From positions 1 to 41,847 of the forward strand of contig JBDHUM010000006.1 of assembly GCA_039809125.1 (NCBI GenBank): a stretch of DNA of 41,847 nucleotides. The letters are read 5' to 3'. This DNA is from SZUA-359 sp039809125. GTDB taxonomy: Bacteria > Patescibacteriota > Saccharimonadia > Saccharimonadales > Saccharimonadaceae. The notes below the pieces were generated by a model that saw nothing but the letters and a program-made list of their open reading frames with translations, had not been told where the DNA came from and did not search any database. Shown here in pieces: positions 1-8,400 of the stretch (its first letter is position 1; each line of letters starts with the position of its first letter). Both the position numbers and the translations under genes were made by a program.

Positions 1-2
1 TT

Positions 3-88
3 TGGTGCGCAGAGCGGGAATCGAACCCGCACGACTTTTGGTCAAGGGATTTTAAGTCCCTCGCGTCTACCTATTCCGCCATCCGCGC
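3..88 (-). tRNA. tRNA-Leu (anticodon UAA)
   Basis: Reading the minus strand gives a complete class II cloverleaf with a 7-bp acceptor stem (GCGCGGA with TCTGCGC), a D-arm, an anticodon stem carrying TAA, a long variable arm and a T-arm with GGTTCGATTCC. The discriminator is A and the CCA end is encoded. The long variable arm together with TAA identifies leucine. It is the last of three tRNA genes in one minus-strand cluster. Confidence 0.97.
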
Positions 89-134
89 ATATTGCGAGCT
101 TTACTAAATCTATCCCGAAAAAGCGAGATACTAA

Positions 135-208
135 TGGAGGCACGTACGGGAGTTGCACCCGTCTACGCGGTTTTGCAGACCGCTGCGTAACTGCTCCGCC
201 AACGCGCC
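135..208 (-). tRNA. tRNA-Cys (anticodon GCA)
   Basis: The minus strand shows a class I tRNA. Its acceptor stem is GGCGCGT paired with ACGTGCC, the anticodon loop is CTGCAAA with anticodon GCA, the discriminator is T and the CCA end is encoded. A U discriminator is the expected identity element for tRNA-Cys. It lies 51 nt downstream of the APH-type kinase gene and 46 nt upstream of tRNA-Leu(UAA). Confidence 0.96.
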
Positions 209-259
209 ACTAAACTATAGTATAGCAAAAAAATTAGTTAGCGACATTTCACTTCATGA

Positions 260-1168
260 TTAGCGCAGTATTTTTTCAGATGCATAAGTACGGAGCCATT
301 GCGCTACTGTTTTATTTTTATATTTATCTGCAAAGCTTATTGTTCCAAGTGCCGTGTACGCCCAGTAAAGTGCGGCCCTTTCTTGTATATGCTCGCCGTC
401 GAGTGAATAACGTCTAGCAAACATGTCTGGTTTTGTGTATCTCCCTGGCCACCAGAAATCAAACTTTGCATAGTCGTACATCCAATCCCCGTAGCTCATT
501 TGTGCCCAGTCGATGACAGCAACGACTCTACCTTGATGCATAATAATATTATCGAACCCGAGATCACCATGAACTAAGCGACGAATTTCTGACGCGAATG
601 ATAAATTAACGTTAAACTGTTCTAGAAACCGGTCAATGACATTTGGATCGAGGCCAATATTTTTTGCATGCTCGTGCAAGTGATCTGATTTCATTTTCTT
701 AACATCATCGATTAGCGCAGCTTTCCAGCTCTTAAACGGCGCATTTCCAGTGTTAATATTTAAATCACCGTATCCGCTCGAATTGGAGATATTTGTCATG
801 AATATTTTCGCAAAAATATCATTCTGAGCTGTAAGCGTTGCCATCATCTGCTCAGTAGAGAAGTTGTTGGTTGTCTCGCCTGCGACAAAATCGCTGATAC
901 AGTAAAATGAATTGTCGTTAAACTGGCCAATTGCAATTACTCGTGGGATTGGTAGATTTTTACCAAAGTGAGAAAATGCATATTCATCACCTAGAAAATC
1001 CTCCTTTTTTGCCGAAATCCGCAACACCCTTTTTTCGCCGCTAGACAACTCAAACCTAAAAGCCTGTGAAATATGACCCTCGCTCAGTTGACAGACTGAG
1101 TTTGGCTCGGTATGATCAAGTGTCGAAACGAATTTACGTACCTCATCAATTTCATGCGTTGTCTTCAT
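260..1168 (-). CDS. APH-family kinase (aminoglycoside/hygromycin phosphotransferase-like)
   Basis: A 302-residue protein with the APH (choline/aminoglycoside kinase) fold. The N-lobe has the short GEKRVLRIS strand, whose K/R would contact ATP. The catalytic loop VHGDLGFDN at about residue 200 matches the Brenner motif HxDxxxxN, and the metal-binding IDW follows at about 221. The stretch after it (GDWMYDYAKFDFWWPG) resembles hygromycin B phosphotransferases. These families transfer phosphate from ATP to a hydroxyl of a small molecule, in the cytoplasm. All catalytic residues are present, so the enzyme is probably active, but its substrate cannot be read from sequence: it may be an antibiotic, a sugar or another metabolite. 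The gene lies between tRNA-Leu(GAG) and tRNA-Cys on the same strand. There is no Shine-Dalgarno and only 26 nt separate it from the upstream tRNA, which suggests co-transcription with the tRNAs. Confidence 0.85.
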   Translation of the reverse strand: MKTTHEIDEVRKFVSTLDHTEPNSVCQLSEGHISQAFRFELSSGEKRVLRISAKKEDFLGDEYAFSHFGKNLPIPRVIAIGQFNDNSFYCISDFVAGETTNNFSTEQMMATLTAQNDIFAKIFMTNISNSSGYGDLNINTGNAPFKSWKAALIDDVKKMKSDHLHEHAKNIGLDPNVIDRFLEQFNVNLSFASEIRRLVHGDLGFDNIIMHQGRVVAVIDWAQMSYGDWMYDYAKFDFWWPGRYTKPDMFARRYSLDGEHIQERAALYWAYTALGTISFADKYKNKTVAQWLRTYASEKILR

Positions 1169-1194
1169 TAAGTCTAAGAAATAATTCTGTAATA

Positions 1195-1282
1195 TGGTGC
1201 ACTGGAGAAGACTTGAACTTCCACGACCTAAGCGGTCACTAGCCCCTCAAGCTAGCGCGTCTACCAATTCCGCCACCAGTGC
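1195..1282 (-). tRNA. tRNA-Leu (anticodon GAG)
   Basis: The minus strand folds into a class II tRNA. The acceptor stem is GCACTGG with CCAGTGC, the anticodon stem CTAGC/GCTAG holds loop TTGAGGG with anticodon GAG, and a long variable arm follows. The discriminator is A and CCA is encoded. The T-arm (GTTCAAGTC) is standard. It is the first gene of the tRNA/kinase cluster. Confidence 0.96.
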
Positions 1283-1362
1283 ATAATACGTTAAGGTTTT
1301 TTATTAGTTTAATGTCATCTCGGACACCTGCTTGACACACATTCGCGTCTCCTTCTATTCAT

Positions 1363-1378
1363 ACAGACCCCTGTCTGT
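1363..1378 (-). terminator. small hairpin downstream of the solute-binding protein gene
   Basis: A perfect 6-bp hairpin (ACAGAC, loop of 4, GTCTGT) lies 26 nt after the stop of the solute-binding protein gene. No T-run follows on the minus strand, so it is at best a weak terminator or mRNA 3' end structure. The rest of the 1283-1403 gap shows nothing recognisable apart from presumed promoter sequence for tRNA-Leu(GAG). Confidence 0.25.
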
Positions 1379-1403
1379 GCATATATTCAAAAGTATAACT
1401 AAG

Positions 1404-3236
1404 CTATGGTGTTTTGTAAACGCTGGTCTGTTCGCTCGTCCAGAACTGCACATCAGCATATCTATCTGAATTGGTAATAAATGTTGCCGTATCGCCCAGT
1501 GATCTGGTTGAATCGCTACTAGCATATGTTGCAACCTGCTGGTACAAACCGATTGCAGGAGCATCGCTGAGCCACTGCTTGGCGAAAGAACTGTATTTAA
1601 CGTCACGTAATTGCTGATCCAGTCTGTCTCGCGCACTCGCTAAAATTGCATCACTGACTGGGCTCGAATAATTAGCAAAATTATAACCCGAAAAACCTAA
1701 TTGTGATGAGTGCCAGTAGGCATAGACATCAGGATCAGCGCCAATCGGCAACTCATATACTAAAATATCAAAATCGCGCGGTTGCAGGGTATCAGTCACA
1801 AAATTTACAGACGGATTTGCCGTATCAATAACACTAACTTCCACTGCGATACCAAGATTTTTGAGCTGTTTTGCAATTTCTTCAACCGTTCGACTAAATT
1901 GATCTGACTTGGTAGTCGCAAGTCGCAAGCGAAGAGGCGTAGAGCCTTTTTTTAGTGTTCCCTTATCAAGGTTCCAGCCAGCTCCCGCAAGCGCTTTTTT
2001 AGCTTCGCTACTATTATAGACAGGTGCTTTTGGAAGATCCGTCGATTGAATCTGGCTGTTTAAAAAAGGTAAATGTAGCTCAGGTAAGTTACCACCTGCG
2101 GCTTGTCTTATTCTTTTTGTATCGATTCCAATTTGAATGGCACGCCGCACTTTGACATCCCTCAGTATCTCGCTCGTCGTATTGAAAATCGCATACACTC
2201 CATTATCGACTGGATAATTTCTAATTGTATAACCGCTGCTTTTGAGTTGCATGCCACTATTAACACTGATATCGGCGACAGCAGTAACTTCATGCGCTCG
2301 TGCAGCCTTTAGTAACGACTCTTCCGATGCATAGGCATTAAGTTCAAAACGATTCAGCTTGGGTTTGCCCCGATAATATTTTTCAAACGCGGTCATATGA
2401 ACTGATTTATGTTTTCTGGCAATATCAGTATTTTGTAATAGTCTATATACAAACGGTCCACTGCCGATTGGTGTACGCGAAAATGCACTCTCTTGCAAAG
2501 CTCCTGGAGCGATTTCTGACAACACATGTTTGGGCACAATCGGAAAAGTAAGAGCATGAACAAATGATGCATAACCAACGGGTAGAGTGAAGACTACTTG
2601 ATTGACCTTCAGTGTCTTTGCTGAGATATCTACCCAGTTACTACGCAACGAACTACGTACCCTTGTCTGCGAGTTCTTGATTGTGTTTATCGTAAAAACA
2701 ACATCATCGGCTGTCATTTTCTGTCCATCATGCCAATAGACGTTATCACGCAATGTCACTGTGTAATTTAAGCCTTTATCGTCTATTGATATCGATTTTG
2801 CAACATCAGTCCGAAGATGACCCGACTGATCATAGCTAAAAAGCGACGAAAATAGCAATCTACTCGCTGCTACTTCAGAACTTGATGATGCATAAAGGGG
2901 ATTGAGCGTATCTAACTCACCGAGCGTTCCCTCCACATATGTTCCGCCATTGGTACTGGCAACAATATTTGTTCTTGTGGAAAATAAATAGGCTTGTACA
3001 GCGATTGCGCCCAAAATCAAGCCAACAACCACCGACCAAATAATAATTTGTCTACGCGATTCGCGTAAGCTATTGACTCTTTTTATGATAAAACGATGAG
3101 CATGCCGCTGCGACATTGATTCCGCACGACGTAAACGTTTCTGAACATTCTTTTTATTAAACCGAACTCGCTGAAAACTTTTCCATGCAGGACGTGAAGA
3201 TGATTCATTTTTATTGTTATCTTGTTCTTCGTTCAT
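1404..3236 (-). CDS. membrane-anchored ABC transporter solute-binding protein, family 5 (peptide-binding OppA/DppA type)
   Basis: A 610-residue protein. Residues about 1-60 are charged and presumably cytoplasmic; a transmembrane segment follows (IIIWSVVVGLILGAIAVQAY) and then a large external SBP_bac_5 domain. Family hallmarks include GTLGELDTLNPLY near the start of the domain and LRDNVYWHDGQKMTADDVVFTINTIKN, typical of oligopeptide/dipeptide-binding proteins. It has no lipobox and is held by the N-terminal helix instead. I chose the ATG 11 nt after the secG stop because the longer reading frame would overlap secG. No permease or ATPase genes lie nearby, so the partner complex is elsewhere or absent. 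It is the last gene of a holin-like/secG/SBP group. Ligand specificity is unknown; peptide uptake is the family default. Confidence 0.88.
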   Translation of the reverse strand: MNEEQDNNKNESSSRPAWKSFQRVRFNKKNVQKRLRRAESMSQRHAHRFIIKRVNSLRESRRQIIIWSVVVGLILGAIAVQAYLFSTRTNIVASTNGGTYVEGTLGELDTLNPLYASSSSEVAASRLLFSSLFSYDQSGHLRTDVAKSISIDDKGLNYTVTLRDNVYWHDGQKMTADDVVFTINTIKNSQTRVRSSLRSNWVDISAKTLKVNQVVFTLPVGYASFVHALTFPIVPKHVLSEIAPGALQESAFSRTPIGSGPFVYRLLQNTDIARKHKSVHMTAFEKYYRGKPKLNRFELNAYASEESLLKAARAHEVTAVADISVNSGMQLKSSGYTIRNYPVDNGVYAIFNTTSEILRDVKVRRAIQIGIDTKRIRQAAGGNLPELHLPFLNSQIQSTDLPKAPVYNSSEAKKALAGAGWNLDKGTLKKGSTPLRLRLATTKSDQFSRTVEEIAKQLKNLGIAVEVSVIDTANPSVNFVTDTLQPRDFDILVYELPIGADPDVYAYWHSSQLGFSGYNFANYSSPVSDAILASARDRLDQQLRDVKYSSFAKQWLSDAPAIGLYQQVATYASSDSTRSLGDTATFITNSDRYADVQFWTSEQTSVYKTP

Positions 3237-3246
3237 GAGCAGGTCA

Positions 3247-3477
3247 CTAATTATTTGGTAGTAGCAGTCCAACAAGTATCGAAAGGACAAAGACAACGGC
3301 AAATATAATTGTTACTTCAAAAAGATTCTTGTCGAAGCCTCTCCTTGTTGTATAAAGTTCGCTCGATCCACCAAAACCGGCTCCAAGTGATGCACCTCTT
3401 TGCTGTAATAAGATCGCAATAATCATAAGCAACGCGGAGCCGAACATAATCGCTTGCAAGATATCATTTGTCGACAT
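3247..3477 (-). CDS. secG: preprotein translocase subunit SecG
   Basis: A 76-residue, two-helix membrane protein. The first helix is followed by LLQQRGASLGAGFGGSSELY, the conserved SecG cytoplasmic loop rich in glycine. The second helix is VTIIFAVVFVLSILVGLLL. SecG binds SecYE and assists protein export through the membrane. A Shine-Dalgarno AAGGAG lies shortly before the ATG, as expected for an internal gene, and the start overlaps the end of the upstream holin-like gene by 14 bp. The solute-binding protein gene follows 11 nt downstream. Confidence 0.93.
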   Translation of the reverse strand: MSTNDILQAIMFGSALLMIIAILLQQRGASLGAGFGGSSELYTTRRGFDKNLFEVTIIFAVVFVLSILVGLLLPNN

Positions 3478-3865
3478 TGGTATTCTCCTTAGGTTTACGG
3501 GCGTTCCTTAAATCAACAACGCTACTCACTATATAGTTTACCAGACTTATGATTATTCCAGTTAAAACTGAGTGCCAGAATGTCATACTTACACCAGGGG
3601 CAAGCTTTAGTGAAATATAAACCAAGAACCCATTAACGATCAACATAAACAAACCCAAAGTAACAAGTAGAGCAGGCAGTGAAAATATAATAACAATCGG
3701 GCGGAGCATAGCATTAACAACTGAAAAAATCAGTCCTGCAAATAAAAAGGTTATTATCTTCTCGGGCGACTCACTGTAACCAGTTCCAAATAGCTTAACT
3801 GCCAGCCAAAGACCAAGCGAATTAAGAAGCCATCGGAGTAAAAATGATTGAAATTGCTGACGCAT
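3464..3865 (-). CDS. phage holin family 4-like membrane protein (mycobacterial 4TMS holin/YvlD type)
   Basis: A 133-residue protein with four hydrophobic helices and the conserved VNAMLRPIVIIFSLPALLVTLGLFMLIVNGF block characteristic of the phage_holin_4 superfamily. Despite the family name, members are common chromosomal membrane proteins of unknown role, often in envelope-stress operons, and nothing here indicates a prophage. An extended -10 box (TGTTACAAT) ends 14 nt before the ATG and AGAGG sits just upstream as a Shine-Dalgarno, so this gene probably begins the transcript that includes secG and the solute-binding protein. Confidence 0.8.
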   Translation of the reverse strand: MRQQFQSFLLRWLLNSLGLWLAVKLFGTGYSESPEKIITFLFAGLIFSVVNAMLRPIVIIFSLPALLVTLGLFMLIVNGFLVYISLKLAPGVSMTFWHSVLTGIIISLVNYIVSSVVDLRNARKPKENTNVDK

Positions 3866-3879
3866 ATAATACCTCTTCT

Positions 3880-3888
3880 ATTGTAACA
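3880..3888 (-). promoter_or_regulatory. extended -10 promoter of the holin-like/secG operon
   Basis: On the minus strand TGTTACAAT lies 14 nt before the ATG of the holin-like gene. The start would be only about 7 nt upstream of the ATG, with AGAGG squeezed into the leader. The promoter falls in the 28-nt gap after the aminopeptidase gene. Confidence 0.6.
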
Positions 3889-3893
3889 GCCTG

Positions 3894-5090
3894 TTAAAGC
3901 TCTGTCGATATCATTTTACTCATGTTTTTTACACCGCGTTCAGTTATCAAAATATCATCTTCGATGCGCATTCCAATTTTTTCTTTTTGAATATAGACCC
4001 CTGGCTCCACTGTAATTACCATTCCTGGCAACAACACCTTAGGGCGCCCCAATGGATCATGAACATCAATACCAAGACCATGACTAACCGCATGCGGCAT
4101 GAGGCTGCGTAGCAGCTTCTCCTTTGACTCACCACGATAGCCCATATCCTGCAGTGCGCTAAACATGATAGTGTCAACTTGAGCATGATACTCTACTATC
4201 TGCATGCCAGGCCTAATACAGCTCACAATCTCACTTTGAGCTTGACGCAAGCGGTCGTGAATCATAGTTTGACGCTTAGTTGGCTCTCCATAAGCAAAGT
4301 TTCTGCTAACATCAGCCGCATAACCACCCCACCGAGCACCAACATCACATAAAATAATAGACTGCTTGCGAAGCAATTGATTATTAGCTGTGTAATGCAG
4401 GGTGCAAGCACTTTTACCACCCGCAATAATAGAGTCATAAGCCATTGATGCTCCTGCACGACGTATCTCATAATCGAATAATGCTTCGACCTCATATTCA
4501 CTGCGGCATGTCTCTAGCGATTGTTTTACAGCTGCAAAGGCTTTGGCGGTAATTGCAATCGCCTTCTTTATCTGATTAACTTCTTCTTGCTGTTTAATTG
4601 CCCGCATTCTTTCAATTGTCTCTCGACAATCAATCGCGTGACTAAAGATTCTCTCGAGCATTACAACTACGCGTTTTTGGGCAGGGTTTATCGAAAATCC
4701 GTACTCGACCTTCGATGGAAAAACCGTATAGACATTGGCGTGGTGACGAAACAATTGTCGTAATAGCGGCTCGAATTCGGCTTGGCTAATCACTTCGTCA
4801 GCACCTGATAGTTTTTTAACATCATTCATATCAAGCGAGCCATCGAATATTTTTTCAACATCAGTTAACTCAGGCGCAACACACCACGTATGATTCCGAG
4901 TTCCGTCATATACTATCATCCAGCGTGATGCATTGATGCCCGATAAGTACCAAAAATTCGCCTCTTGCTCAAATTTATGTGCCATATCATTACCGCGTTG
5001 CATATCATCGTAGGCAGGTACAACAACGAGACCACCCTGCAACAACTTACCCAAGTTGGCTCGATTATTCCTAAAAAAATCTACATTCAT
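3894..5090 (-). CDS. pepP: Xaa-Pro aminopeptidase (M24B)
   Basis: A 398-residue metallopeptidase that removes N-terminal residues in front of proline in the cytoplasm. The N-terminal creatinase-like domain (about 1-165) contains FWYLSGI. The pita-bread catalytic domain carries all five metal ligands: the two Asp in CDVGARWGGYAADVSR, the His in AVSHGLGIDVHD, the Glu in VITVEPGVY and the Glu in MRIEDDILI. I chose the ATG one nucleotide after the uvrC stop (TAG T ATG); a longer frame would run into uvrC. There is no Shine-Dalgarno, so translation is probably coupled to uvrC. The symbol is used in the broad sense, since PepP and PepQ types are hard to separate here. Confidence 0.9.
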   Translation of the reverse strand: MNVDFFRNNRANLGKLLQGGLVVVPAYDDMQRGNDMAHKFEQEANFWYLSGINASRWMIVYDGTRNHTWCVAPELTDVEKIFDGSLDMNDVKKLSGADEVISQAEFEPLLRQLFRHHANVYTVFPSKVEYGFSINPAQKRVVVMLERIFSHAIDCRETIERMRAIKQQEEVNQIKKAIAITAKAFAAVKQSLETCRSEYEVEALFDYEIRRAGASMAYDSIIAGGKSACTLHYTANNQLLRKQSIILCDVGARWGGYAADVSRNFAYGEPTKRQTMIHDRLRQAQSEIVSCIRPGMQIVEYHAQVDTIMFSALQDMGYRGESKEKLLRSLMPHAVSHGLGIDVHDPLGRPKVLLPGMVITVEPGVYIQKEKIGMRIEDDILITERGVKNMSKMISTEL

Positions 5091-5091
5091 A

Positions 5092-6654
5092 CTAGCGTAT
5101 TGTAGCATTCCATTTAATGATACGATCAGCTTTAGCTTTACCGATTATTTTTTCGATATCTTGCTGCTTGGCTTTTTTCACTCCGCTCATACTTCCAAAG
5201 CTCTTGATTAGTTTTTTTCGTGTTGCTGGGCCAATACCTGGAATTGATTCAACCTGGCTTTGCAGCGATCGTTTACGTTGAAGCGATGAGTGATAGCTAA
5301 TTGCAAATCGATGTGACTCATCCCTAATACGTTGAAATAATTTTGTAATATCATTAAACGTTGAAACTGAATATATGTTACCTCGTAAATTTTTTGAGTG
5401 CGATGCAGCGTTCTGTTGGGAGGGGTGTGTATTGACTACGATGTAGCTAGCCTCGTTTTTTACAACGATCGCTCCCGTTTTATCTTCAAGTAGCCGATCA
5501 ATTTGTTCAGCCGCTACGCCAGATTCACTTTTGTGTATTATTATTTCTTCATTTTTTTTAGCTATACTAATAATTATAACTTTGATTTCTTTTGCCTTAG
5601 CTGCATTTATTGCTGCCTCTAACTGTCCTTTGCCGCCATCTATTATTATTAGATCGGGTTTCCCCCATTGATGTAAGTTCTTTACACTAAGTCTTCGATA
5701 TACTGTCTCATAAATATTCCTGTAGTCGTCGTTACGCTCACCCATCTTGAATTTGCGATACTCGGCGCGATCACTCACACCGTTTGTAAATACAACCATG
5801 CTTGATACTACATCAGTCCCAGAAGTATGACTCACGTCAAAGCATTCAATTCGCACAGGAAGTTTTTTTAGCCCAAGTAAGCGGGCGATGTCTTGCAGTG
5901 CTTGATCTTTCGATATGTCTAGAAATTCTTTATCGCTAAACATAACTCGGCTTTGCAGCTCCTTCATAGCTCTGAGTCTGTTACGTAGCTTTGCAGCCTT
6001 CTCAAAATTATGATCGCGAGCAGCTTTTTTCATATCTTGCTCTATGTCATTTGCGATCGCCTTACGATTGCCTTTTATATAACTTATCAATTTTTTTAGA
6101 TTTGCTTTATACACCATACTGCCTTGTGCTGTGTCGGGATTAAGACCAATCTGCATTTCGAGCTTACTGTCAGTTGCTTTTCGTTCACGTATATAGTACG
6201 GAAAAATTTTTCGTAAATAACGTAGCGCTTTTTTCAGTGCATAGCTATTATAGAACGGACCAATATACTCTGCGCCGTCATCGGCTGGATTGCGCGTAAA
6301 ACTTACATAGGGCCACTCATTCTTCATGTCAATTCGTACAAAAGTCTGACTCTTGTCGTCGCGAAGCAATACATTGTACCTAGGCATGTAGCGTTTTACC
6401 ATTTCACTCTCTAAAAACAATGCGTCAATTTCAGATTCGACCTCGATCCAATCTGTGTCATAGATTTCTGCCACAAGTGCCATAGTTTTTGTGTCAAGAT
6501 TTCTACTATCCTGAAAATACTGTCGAACACGATTCTTTAATATTGCAGCTTTACCAACATATATTATTTCGCCTTTTTTGGATTTATGAAAGTAAACTCC
6601 TGGAGAGCGAGGCAATGTCTTAAGTTTTGATTCAAAATCAGGCCTAATTGTCAT
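5092..6654 (-). CDS. uvrC: excinuclease ABC subunit C
   Basis: A 520-residue UvrC, shorter than the roughly 600 residues usual in other bacteria. Domains in order: GIY-YIG nuclease (SPGVYFHKSKKGEIIYVGKA, makes the 3' incision), a UVR motif in the middle (DHNFEKAAKLRNRLRAM, contacts UvrB), an RNase H-like endonuclease domain (ECFDVSHTSGTDVVSSMVVF and LIIIDGGKGQLEAA, the 5' incision) and a C-terminal helix-hairpin-helix (SIPGIGPATRKKLIKSFGS). The start at MTIRPDF places the GIY-YIG domain right at the N-terminus. It works with UvrA, also in this window, in nucleotide excision repair. A -10 box TATAAT lies 10 nt before the ATG, so the mRNA leader would be nearly absent. Confidence 0.96.
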   Translation of the reverse strand: MTIRPDFESKLKTLPRSPGVYFHKSKKGEIIYVGKAAILKNRVRQYFQDSRNLDTKTMALVAEIYDTDWIEVESEIDALFLESEMVKRYMPRYNVLLRDDKSQTFVRIDMKNEWPYVSFTRNPADDGAEYIGPFYNSYALKKALRYLRKIFPYYIRERKATDSKLEMQIGLNPDTAQGSMVYKANLKKLISYIKGNRKAIANDIEQDMKKAARDHNFEKAAKLRNRLRAMKELQSRVMFSDKEFLDISKDQALQDIARLLGLKKLPVRIECFDVSHTSGTDVVSSMVVFTNGVSDRAEYRKFKMGERNDDYRNIYETVYRRLSVKNLHQWGKPDLIIIDGGKGQLEAAINAAKAKEIKVIIISIAKKNEEIIIHKSESGVAAEQIDRLLEDKTGAIVVKNEASYIVVNTHPSQQNAASHSKNLRGNIYSVSTFNDITKLFQRIRDESHRFAISYHSSLQRKRSLQSQVESIPGIGPATRKKLIKSFGSMSGVKKAKQQDIEKIIGKAKADRIIKWNATIR

Positions 6655-6714
6655 TATATGTTTAATTATACCCAAAATATCACGCCCTGTCTGGTCCTGA
6701 ATAAAAACAGAGCA

Positions 6715-6723
6715 TGCTACAAT
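6715..6723 (+). promoter_or_regulatory. extended -10 promoter of pgi
   Basis: TGCTACAAT is an extended -10 box whose expected start lies about 20 nt before the pgi ATG. Unlike many genes here, this leader carries a full GGAGGA Shine-Dalgarno at 6740-6745. The site lies between the divergent uvrC and pgi genes. Confidence 0.6.
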
Positions 6724-6749
6724 ATAGGCTAGACATAACGGAGGAAAAA

Positions 6750-8366
6750 ATGGATAGTCCAGCGTGGCAAGCATTAACTAAACATTGTGAATCAATGAAA
6801 GGTATGCATCTTCGAGACATGTTCACTAATGACCCAGATAGGGGTACTAGATTTAGCGCCAAGGGTGCCGATATCTATCTCGATTATTCAAAAAACCGCG
6901 TTAGTTCTGAAACAATGCAGTTACTATTTGCTCTCGCCCGTGAACAGCAGGTCGAAAGAAAGCGTGACGCTATGTTTAGAGGTGAAGAAATCAACTCGAC
7001 CGAAAACCGCGCCGTGCTTCATACCGCTCTTCGTGATCAATCTCCAGAACCAATTTTGCTAAACGGACACAATGTTAAGGAAGATGTGCAACGCATTCTA
7101 CGAAAAATGAGGGATTTCAGCGAAAAGATACGTGACAGTAGCTGGACAGGTTCAACCAAAAAACCAATAAAAAACATTGTAAATATAGGAATCGGCGGAT
7201 CAGACCTCGGGCCAGTCATGGCCTATGAAGCTCTTAAATTTTACTCCGATCGTTCACGAAACTTCTATTTTGTATCTAATATTGATGAGACTCATATTAA
7301 TGAAACTCTACGGCAACTTGACCCAAGTGAAACGTTGTTTATTATTGCATCAAAAACATTCACAACCGATGAAACTATGACTAACGCCCATACAGCGCGC
7401 AGTTGGTTGGTTAATCAACTCGGTGAGGCTGCAGTATCGAAACATTTCGTCGCAATTTCTACTAACAGTCAGGAAGTTGAGCAGTTTGGAATCATGCTCG
7501 ACAATATGTTTGAGTTTTGGGACTGGGTCGGAGGACGCTACAGCTTGCCAAGTGCTATCGGCTTGTCACTGATGATTGCAATCGGTCCTGATAGCTTTGA
7601 TGAATTGTTACACGGCTACTATGAGATTGACGAACATTTTCGCACAACACCACTAGAAGTAAATCTTCCAGTTATTTTAGCCCTAATTGGTATTTGGAAC
7701 AATAACTTTCTTGGCCTTGAGAACATCGCTATTCTCCCGTACGATCAATATTTACATCGATTCCCTGCTTACCTTCAGCAAGCAGACATGGAAAGTAATG
7801 GTAAATCATTTACATTAGATAAAAAGAAGGTGACCTATTCCACTGGACCGGTACTATGGGGAGAGTCTGGCACAAATGGACAGCATTCATTTTACCAGCT
7901 GCTTCACCAAGGTAGCCAAGTCATTCCAGCCGACTTTATATTGTTTGCTGAGTCACTACACCACTCAAATAACAGCACTATTCACCACACAAAACTACTG
8001 GCAAATGGAATCGCCCAGACAAAAGCACTTGCATTTGGTAAAACAACTAAAGAAGTGCTAAGTGAAGGTACGCCTAATGATATCGTCTGCTATAAAACCT
8101 TCGAGGGTAACCGTCCAACCAACACTTTGCTTTTACCAAAGCTTTCACCAAATACTCTCGGTCAGTTAATAGCGCTCTATGAACACAAAATATTCACTCA
8201 AGGAGCTATTTGGAACATTAACTCATTCGATCAAATGGGAGTAGAATTGGGTAAGGCATTGGCAAAAGAAATTTACAACTCTTTCGCTGATGAAAACTTT
8301 GAGTTCGATTCTTCAACTAATGCCTTGTGTCGCATCATTAACTCGATTCAAAAAACAGACAACTAA
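6750..8366 (+). CDS. pgi: glucose-6-phosphate isomerase
   Basis: A 538-residue phosphoglucose isomerase interconverting glucose 6-phosphate and fructose 6-phosphate. The family signatures are plain: NIGIGGSDLGPVMAYEAL (phosphate/sugar binding), SKTFTTDETMTNA and GGRYSLPSAIGLSLMIAIG. Further conserved blocks are NNFLGLENIAILPYDQYL, QADMESNGKS and the GESGTNGQHSFYQLLHQG loop. Length is normal for the long bacterial/eukaryotic type. The ATG at 6750 is set by the GGAGGA located 4 nt upstream; the frame is open further upstream but has no better start. Convergent with the ABC-2 permease gene, 15 bp away. Confidence 0.97.
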   Translation: MDSPAWQALTKHCESMKGMHLRDMFTNDPDRGTRFSAKGADIYLDYSKNRVSSETMQLLFALAREQQVERKRDAMFRGEEINSTENRAVLHTALRDQSPEPILLNGHNVKEDVQRILRKMRDFSEKIRDSSWTGSTKKPIKNIVNIGIGGSDLGPVMAYEALKFYSDRSRNFYFVSNIDETHINETLRQLDPSETLFIIASKTFTTDETMTNAHTARSWLVNQLGEAAVSKHFVAISTNSQEVEQFGIMLDNMFEFWDWVGGRYSLPSAIGLSLMIAIGPDSFDELLHGYYEIDEHFRTTPLEVNLPVILALIGIWNNNFLGLENIAILPYDQYLHRFPAYLQQADMESNGKSFTLDKKKVTYSTGPVLWGESGTNGQHSFYQLLHQGSQVIPADFILFAESLHHSNNSTIHHTKLLANGIAQTKALAFGKTTKEVLSEGTPNDIVCYKTFEGNRPTNTLLLPKLSPNTLGQLIALYEHKIFTQGAIWNINSFDQMGVELGKALAKEIYNSFADENFEFDSSTNALCRIINSIQKTDN

Positions 8367-8380
8367 TTATCTTGCTTTTT

Positions 8381-8400
8381 GCTATTCCCAACGGAATAGC
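8381..8400. terminator. hairpin between convergent pgi and ABC permease genes
   Basis: A perfect 8-bp hairpin (GCTATTCC, loop of 4, GGAATAGC) covers the permease stop codon. There is no T-run on either 3' side, so it may only shield mRNA 3' ends of both genes. Confidence 0.35.

Noticed and set aside
3464..3865. Prophage indicated by the holin-like gene and the baseplate-J-like gene.
   Set aside because: No integrase, capsid, terminase or tail genes; both families are common chromosomal membrane proteins in this type of genome.
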